Source: Acrocarpospora phusangensis (GTDB taxonomy: Bacteria; Actinomycetota; Actinomycetes; Streptosporangiales; Streptosporangiaceae). Taken from it: DNA of 64,000 bases. Of the stretch, positions 60,741 to 64,000 are shown piece after piece. The number at the start of each line of letters is the position of its first letter. Position 1 is the first letter of the stretch. The stretch is from contig NZ_BOOA01000026.1 in assembly GCF_016862995.1 (NCBI RefSeq), positions 1 to 64,000 of the forward strand, given 5' to 3'. A program made the position numbers and the translations under genes. The notes under the pieces were generated by a model. It was not told the DNA's origin and did not search any database. It saw nothing but the letters and a program-made list of their open reading frames with translations.

Positions 60741-60847
60741 GGGCGAAGTTCTAGGGATCCGGCCATAACAGCACCCGAACGAGGGCCGTCACGCCGGTGT
60801 TAGGTCGGGCAGGGCATCCTGGGAGGCCGGCACGGGGAGAGGGCACC

Positions 60848-61996
60848 ATGAGCAGACGCCTCCAACTGCGGGGACGCGGCATACGGCTGCGCTTCACCGC
60901 CATGTACATGGCCCTGTTCCTGCTCTCCGGAGCCGGCCTGCTGGCGATCACCAACCTCGTGGCCGGCGGCGAGATCAGGCAGAGCGTCCCGGCGGACCCG
61001 CGACCGCGGAACGAAGTCGCCGCCCCGCAGCAGCAGATCATCCGGTTGCAGGCCGAGCTGGACCGGATCCACACGGACCAGTCGCGTCAGCTCCTCACCG
61101 GCTCGGCGGTCGCGCTGCTGGTCATGGTCGCGGTCTCGGCGGTCCTCGGCCGCGTCGTCGCCGGCCGCGTCCTGCGCCCCCTCCGTACGGTCACCGCCGC
61201 CACCCGCCGGATCACCGCCGACAACCTGCACGAACGGCTGGCGGTCACCGCTCCGCACGACGAGGTCAAGGACCTCTCCGACACCATCGACGGCCTGCTC
61301 GAACGCCTGGAGGGCGCGTTCGACGCGCAGCGCCGGTTCGTCGCCAACGCGTCCCACGAGCTGCGTACGCCACTGACCACGATGCGGGCGGCGCTGGACG
61401 TCGCGATGGCCAAACCCGCGCCGATACCGGCGCAGACGACGATGCTGGCCGACCGGTTCCGCGTCGAACTCGACCAGATCGACCGGCTCCTGGACGGACT
61501 GCTCCTGCTCGCCCGCGTCCAGCACGGCGCGCTGCCGGACCAGGTCACGGTTCCGCTCGGCCGTCTGGTGTCCGAAGCTCTGGAGCTCAGAGCCGCGGCC
61601 ATCGCCGAGAAGGAGCTGACCGTCCATCGTGATCTCGATGAGAGCGCGTGGATCAGCGGAAGCCGGACACTGCTGTCGCGCATGGTCGACAACGTGATCG
61701 ACAACGCTGTGATCCACAACCATCGCGGAGGCTGGATTCGGGTCGCGGTCACGGGGGACGGACTCGTCGTCGAGAGCGGTGGGCGTGTCCTCGACCAGGA
61801 GCAGGTCAGCCGGTTGGGGCAGCCGTTCCAGCGGCTGGGGGCCGAACGCACCGGCAACGCCCACGGATCCGGGCTCGGCCTGTCCATCGTCTCGGACATC
61901 GCCACTGCCAGCGGGGGCGGTCTCGATCTCCGTGCCCGGCCCGAGGGCGGGCTGCGGGTGGCGATCGCTCTGCCGCTCGGGGGCGTGCCGGGATGA
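60848..61996 (+). CDS. Sensor histidine kinase
   Basis: 382 residues. Start ATG 60848 with GGGGAGAGGG upstream. Two membrane helices (about residues 15-37 and 80-100), a HAMP linker, HisKA box NASHELRTPLTTM (phospho-His), N box MVDNVIDNAVIHN and G box AHGSGLGLSIV. Ends overlapping the response regulator as ATGA. Confidence 0.92.
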   Translation: MSRRLQLRGRGIRLRFTAMYMALFLLSGAGLLAITNLVAGGEIRQSVPADPRPRNEVAAPQQQIIRLQAELDRIHTDQSRQLLTGSAVALLVMVAVSAVLGRVVAGRVLRPLRTVTAATRRITADNLHERLAVTAPHDEVKDLSDTIDGLLERLEGAFDAQRRFVANASHELRTPLTTMRAALDVAMAKPAPIPAQTTMLADRFRVELDQIDRLLDGLLLLARVQHGALPDQVTVPLGRLVSEALELRAAAIAEKELTVHRDLDESAWISGSRTLLSRMVDNVIDNAVIHNHRGGWIRVAVTGDGLVVESGGRVLDQEQVSRLGQPFQRLGAERTGNAHGSGLGLSIVSDIATASGGGLDLRARPEGGLRVAIALPLGGVPG

Positions 61997-62652
61997 GAGT
62001 GCTGGTGGTCGAGGACGCCCGCTCGCTGGCCGCGATCCTCGCCGAGGGACTGCGCGATCAGGGCATGGCAGTAGATGTGGCGCATGACGGGCTGGAGGCC
62101 GCGGCCAAACTCGACCTCAACGCGTACGACGTGGTGGTGCTCGACCGGGATCTGCCGGGGATCCACGGGGACGCGCTCTGCCAGATGATCGCCGAACGGC
62201 ATGAGCGCGTGATGACGCTGATGCTCACGGCGGCCGGCGCGCCCGGTGACCGGGTCAGCGGCCTCGCCCTGGGCGCGGACGACTACCTCACGAAACCCTT
62301 CCACTTCCCGGAACTCGTTCTGCGCATCCGCGCCCTGGCCCGCCGCCAGCCTTCCGTTCGAGCCCACACGTTGCGCGCGGCCGGCCTCGAACTCGACCCC
62401 ATCCGCCGTACGGTCACCAGGGACGGCCGCCACCTGGACCTGTCGGTGAAGGAGTTCGCCCTCCTCGAAGCGCTCCTGCGTGCCTGCCCCGGCCACCTCA
62501 GCACGGAAGACCTGCTCGAACAGGTCTGGGACGAACACGCCGACCCGTTCACGAACACGGTCACCGTCACCATCGGCCGCCTCCGCCGCAAACTCGGCCA
62601 ACCCCCCATCATCACCACCACACCCGGCATCGGTTATCGAATCACCGACTAA
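61993..62652 (+). CDS. OmpR-family response regulator
   Basis: 219 residues. Receiver domain with VEDA (acidic pocket), VVVLDRDLPG (phospho-Asp in LDRDLPG) and LTKPF (Lys), then a winged-helix DNA-binding domain (FALLEALLRACPGHLSTEDLLEQVWD, shown in part; TVTIGRLRRKLG; GIGYRITD). Partner of the kinase encoded just upstream. Likely targets are the divergent membrane protein and lipoprotein genes. The following 229-bp gap is AT-rich. Confidence 0.92.
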   Translation: MRVLVVEDARSLAAILAEGLRDQGMAVDVAHDGLEAAAKLDLNAYDVVVLDRDLPGIHGDALCQMIAERHERVMTLMLTAAGAPGDRVSGLALGADDYLTKPFHFPELVLRIRALARRQPSVRAHTLRAAGLELDPIRRTVTRDGRHLDLSVKEFALLEALLRACPGHLSTEDLLEQVWDEHADPFTNTVTVTIGRLRRKLGQPPIITTTPGIGYRITD

Positions 62653-62881
62653 TAATCATTGCCGTATGGATGGCTTATGTCGCCATATTGGGTGGTGAAA
62701 GGAAAGGCCATTGCGTGCGTGTGGGGGTCCCTTTATTATTGGTGCCGAGGCCGAAATTGTGAGCGGTTGGCAATGTGACTATCTTTCGGTGTGATATTTC
62801 GAAAATTACTTTTGAGGAAATAGGCATCGTTACGCCTCGCTCCTGAGCAACCAACCGTCCACGAGCCTAGGAGGGGCGTAA

Positions 62882-64000
62882 ATGCCCAAGTTCAGCGAAA
62901 ATGAGACCCTCGATCCGCTGGACCGCCTGCTCTCCGGTCCCACGGGCCTGGGAACCTCCGGACTCCGCCTCCCAACCGCGGACCTCCCCGCTTTCGACTA
63001 CGCGGACGGACACCAGCCACCCGATCCCACCGCCACGCTCGACCCCAGCTGGCTCGTCCGCCGCCACAGCCTCGCGCCCCTGCCGTACGCGGAGCGGGAA
63101 TGGGGAGACGGTTCCCATCCGCCGCTGTACTGCCCGGAGACCGTACGGATCGACGAACCTCTCGCCGACGAGGTGAACCGGCGGCTGGTCGCGTGGGCGG
63201 AACACGTCGGAATCCACACCGACCGCATCGAAGCCTTCCGGGACACCGGCTACGGCCGCCTGGCCATGCTCACCCACCCCGACAGCGACGAACCCGACAC
63301 GATCCTCATCGCCGCCCAGATGAACGCCGCCTGGTGGGCCGCCGACGACTACTACGCCGACGAGACCGACCTGGGCGCCACCCCGACCGAGCTTCCCCCG
63401 CGGCTCGCCCTGGTGATGTCGGCCATGGACCCGCCCCCGCCCGCCGGCGACTACACCCGCCAGCTGGAGGACGCCATCCGCGCCGACCCCGTCCTGGTCG
63501 CCCTCCGATCGGCCACCGGCCACCTGTCCCGCCATGCCACCCCGGCCCAGGTCATGCGGGCCTGCCTGACCACCTCCCAGATGTTCGTCAGCTGGACCGC
63601 GTACGCCGCCTGGCGCTACCTCGAAACCCCGCCCCCCGTCTGGCGTTACCTGGCCGCGCGGCAACACGACAGCTTCTACACGTCCATGATCCTCATCGAC
63701 GTCGTCGGCGAGTACGAGCTTCCCGCCAACCTCTTCTACGACCGGCGATTCCACCTCGCCCTCATGCAGGCCGGCACCGCCAGCGTCATCGTCAACGACC
63801 TCTACTCGCTCGCCAGGGAAGCGGCCGACGAACTCCCTGACTCCAACGTGGTCCTGCTCATCGCCGCCGAGGAGAAATGCTCCACCCGCGAGGCCGTCGA
63901 ACGCGCCGTCCACCTCCACAACGATTTCGTCCGGGGCTTCGAAATCAGCCAGCGGCAACTCGCCGCCGTCCCCTCCCCGGAACTCCAGCGTTTCCTGCGC
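62882..64000 (+). CDS. 2-Methylisoborneol-synthase-like terpene cyclase (3' end missing)
   Basis: 373 codons are in the window; the gene continues beyond it. ATG 62882 follows AGGAGGGG at the ideal distance. The disordered N-terminus contains DPLDRLLSGPTGLGTS, matching the conserved N-terminal motifs by which 2-methylisoborneol synthases load into family 2 encapsulin shells. The cyclase domain shows HPPLYCPETVRID, AADDYYADE (Asp-rich metal motif) and NDLYSLAREAADE (NSE triad N-D-x2-S-x3-E). It would cyclise 2-methyl-geranyl diphosphate to 2-methylisoborneol; an encapsulin and a methyltransferase gene are expected next but lie outside the window. Confidence 0.85.
   Translation, partial: MPKFSENETLDPLDRLLSGPTGLGTSGLRLPTADLPAFDYADGHQPPDPTATLDPSWLVRRHSLAPLPYAEREWGDGSHPPLYCPETVRIDEPLADEVNRRLVAWAEHVGIHTDRIEAFRDTGYGRLAMLTHPDSDEPDTILIAAQMNAAWWAADDYYADETDLGATPTELPPRLALVMSAMDPPPPAGDYTRQLEDAIRADPVLVALRSATGHLSRHATPAQVMRACLTTSQMFVSWTAYAAWRYLETPPPVWRYLAARQHDSFYTSMILIDVVGEYELPANLFYDRRFHLALMQAGTASVIVNDLYSLAREAADELPDSNVVLLIAAEEKCSTREAVERAVHLHNDFVRGFEISQRQLAAVPSPELQRFLR

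Overview
The window is very GC-rich, densely coded DNA from a filamentous actinomycete. The gene content fits this: two SARP-type regulators, a DUF6493/SWIM pair, a WxL-interacting-type surface protein, an ErmE-like methyltransferase and a 2-methylisoborneol-synthase-like terpene cyclase. A Streptosporangiaceae-like host (Nonomuraea, Streptosporangium or relatives) is my best guess, but no rRNA or tRNA gene is present to confirm it. I see no transposase, integrase, phage gene or CRISPR array.

Layout. 1-9.6 kb (minus strand): a cut-off gene, a DUF6493 + SWIM zinc-finger pair, a large protein with a deaminase-like domain, short repeats and a basic tail, and a large SARP/NB-ARC/TPR regulator. 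9.8-24 kb (plus): a tightly coupled 13-gene run. It holds an aminotransferase, a sugar epimerase, a UbiA prenyltransferase resembling decaprenyl-phosphate phosphoribosyltransferase, three membrane-anchored GT2 glycosyltransferases, a flippase-like protein, a methyltransferase and two membrane-anchored EEP phosphatase/nucleases (one lacking key residues), then a PrpD / acyl-CoA dehydrogenase / hydratase trio. It looks like a polyprenyl-linked glycoconjugate pathway. 24-29 kb: a two-domain multicopper oxidase with a ZIP transporter, convergent to an Nramp transporter / small membrane protein / oxalate decarboxylase operon (a manganese theme). 29.4-30.5 kb: an isocitrate-lyase-superfamily gene between inverted 65-bp repeats. 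30.5-39.5 kb: a frameshifted membrane-protein relic, a phytase-like secreted esterase, a PaaX regulator, a helicase-associated protein, an erm gene with an apparent attenuator and leader peptide, a toroid-fold protein, a P450 and a small orphan. 39.7-46 kb: a three-subunit molybdenum hydroxylase and a fur-katG pair.

46.1-54.4 kb is the most interesting part. A 57-residue peptide with six cysteines in its C-terminal half and an Ala-Gln-Ala/Cys junction is encoded next to an S26 signal peptidase, a MacB-like ABC transporter (two genes), a TlpA-like thioredoxin, a MauE-like membrane redox protein, a small SARP regulator and a second ABC exporter. All four transcription units carry the same promoter design: heptamers close to CTGTRNN repeated every 11 bp, ending exactly 9 nt before a TANNNT -10 box. 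The system looks like a self-contained, SARP-controlled unit that makes, oxidatively folds, cleaves and exports a disulfide-rich peptide. I know of no described system with this exact composition.

54.4-64 kb: a toxin-first HigBA-type module with a leaderless promoter inside its operator, a DUF916-like surface protein with a purple-acid-phosphatase-like enzyme carrying a WxL-like tail, a lipoprotein, a membrane protein, a two-component system, and the start of a 2-methylisoborneol-synthase-like gene that runs off the window.
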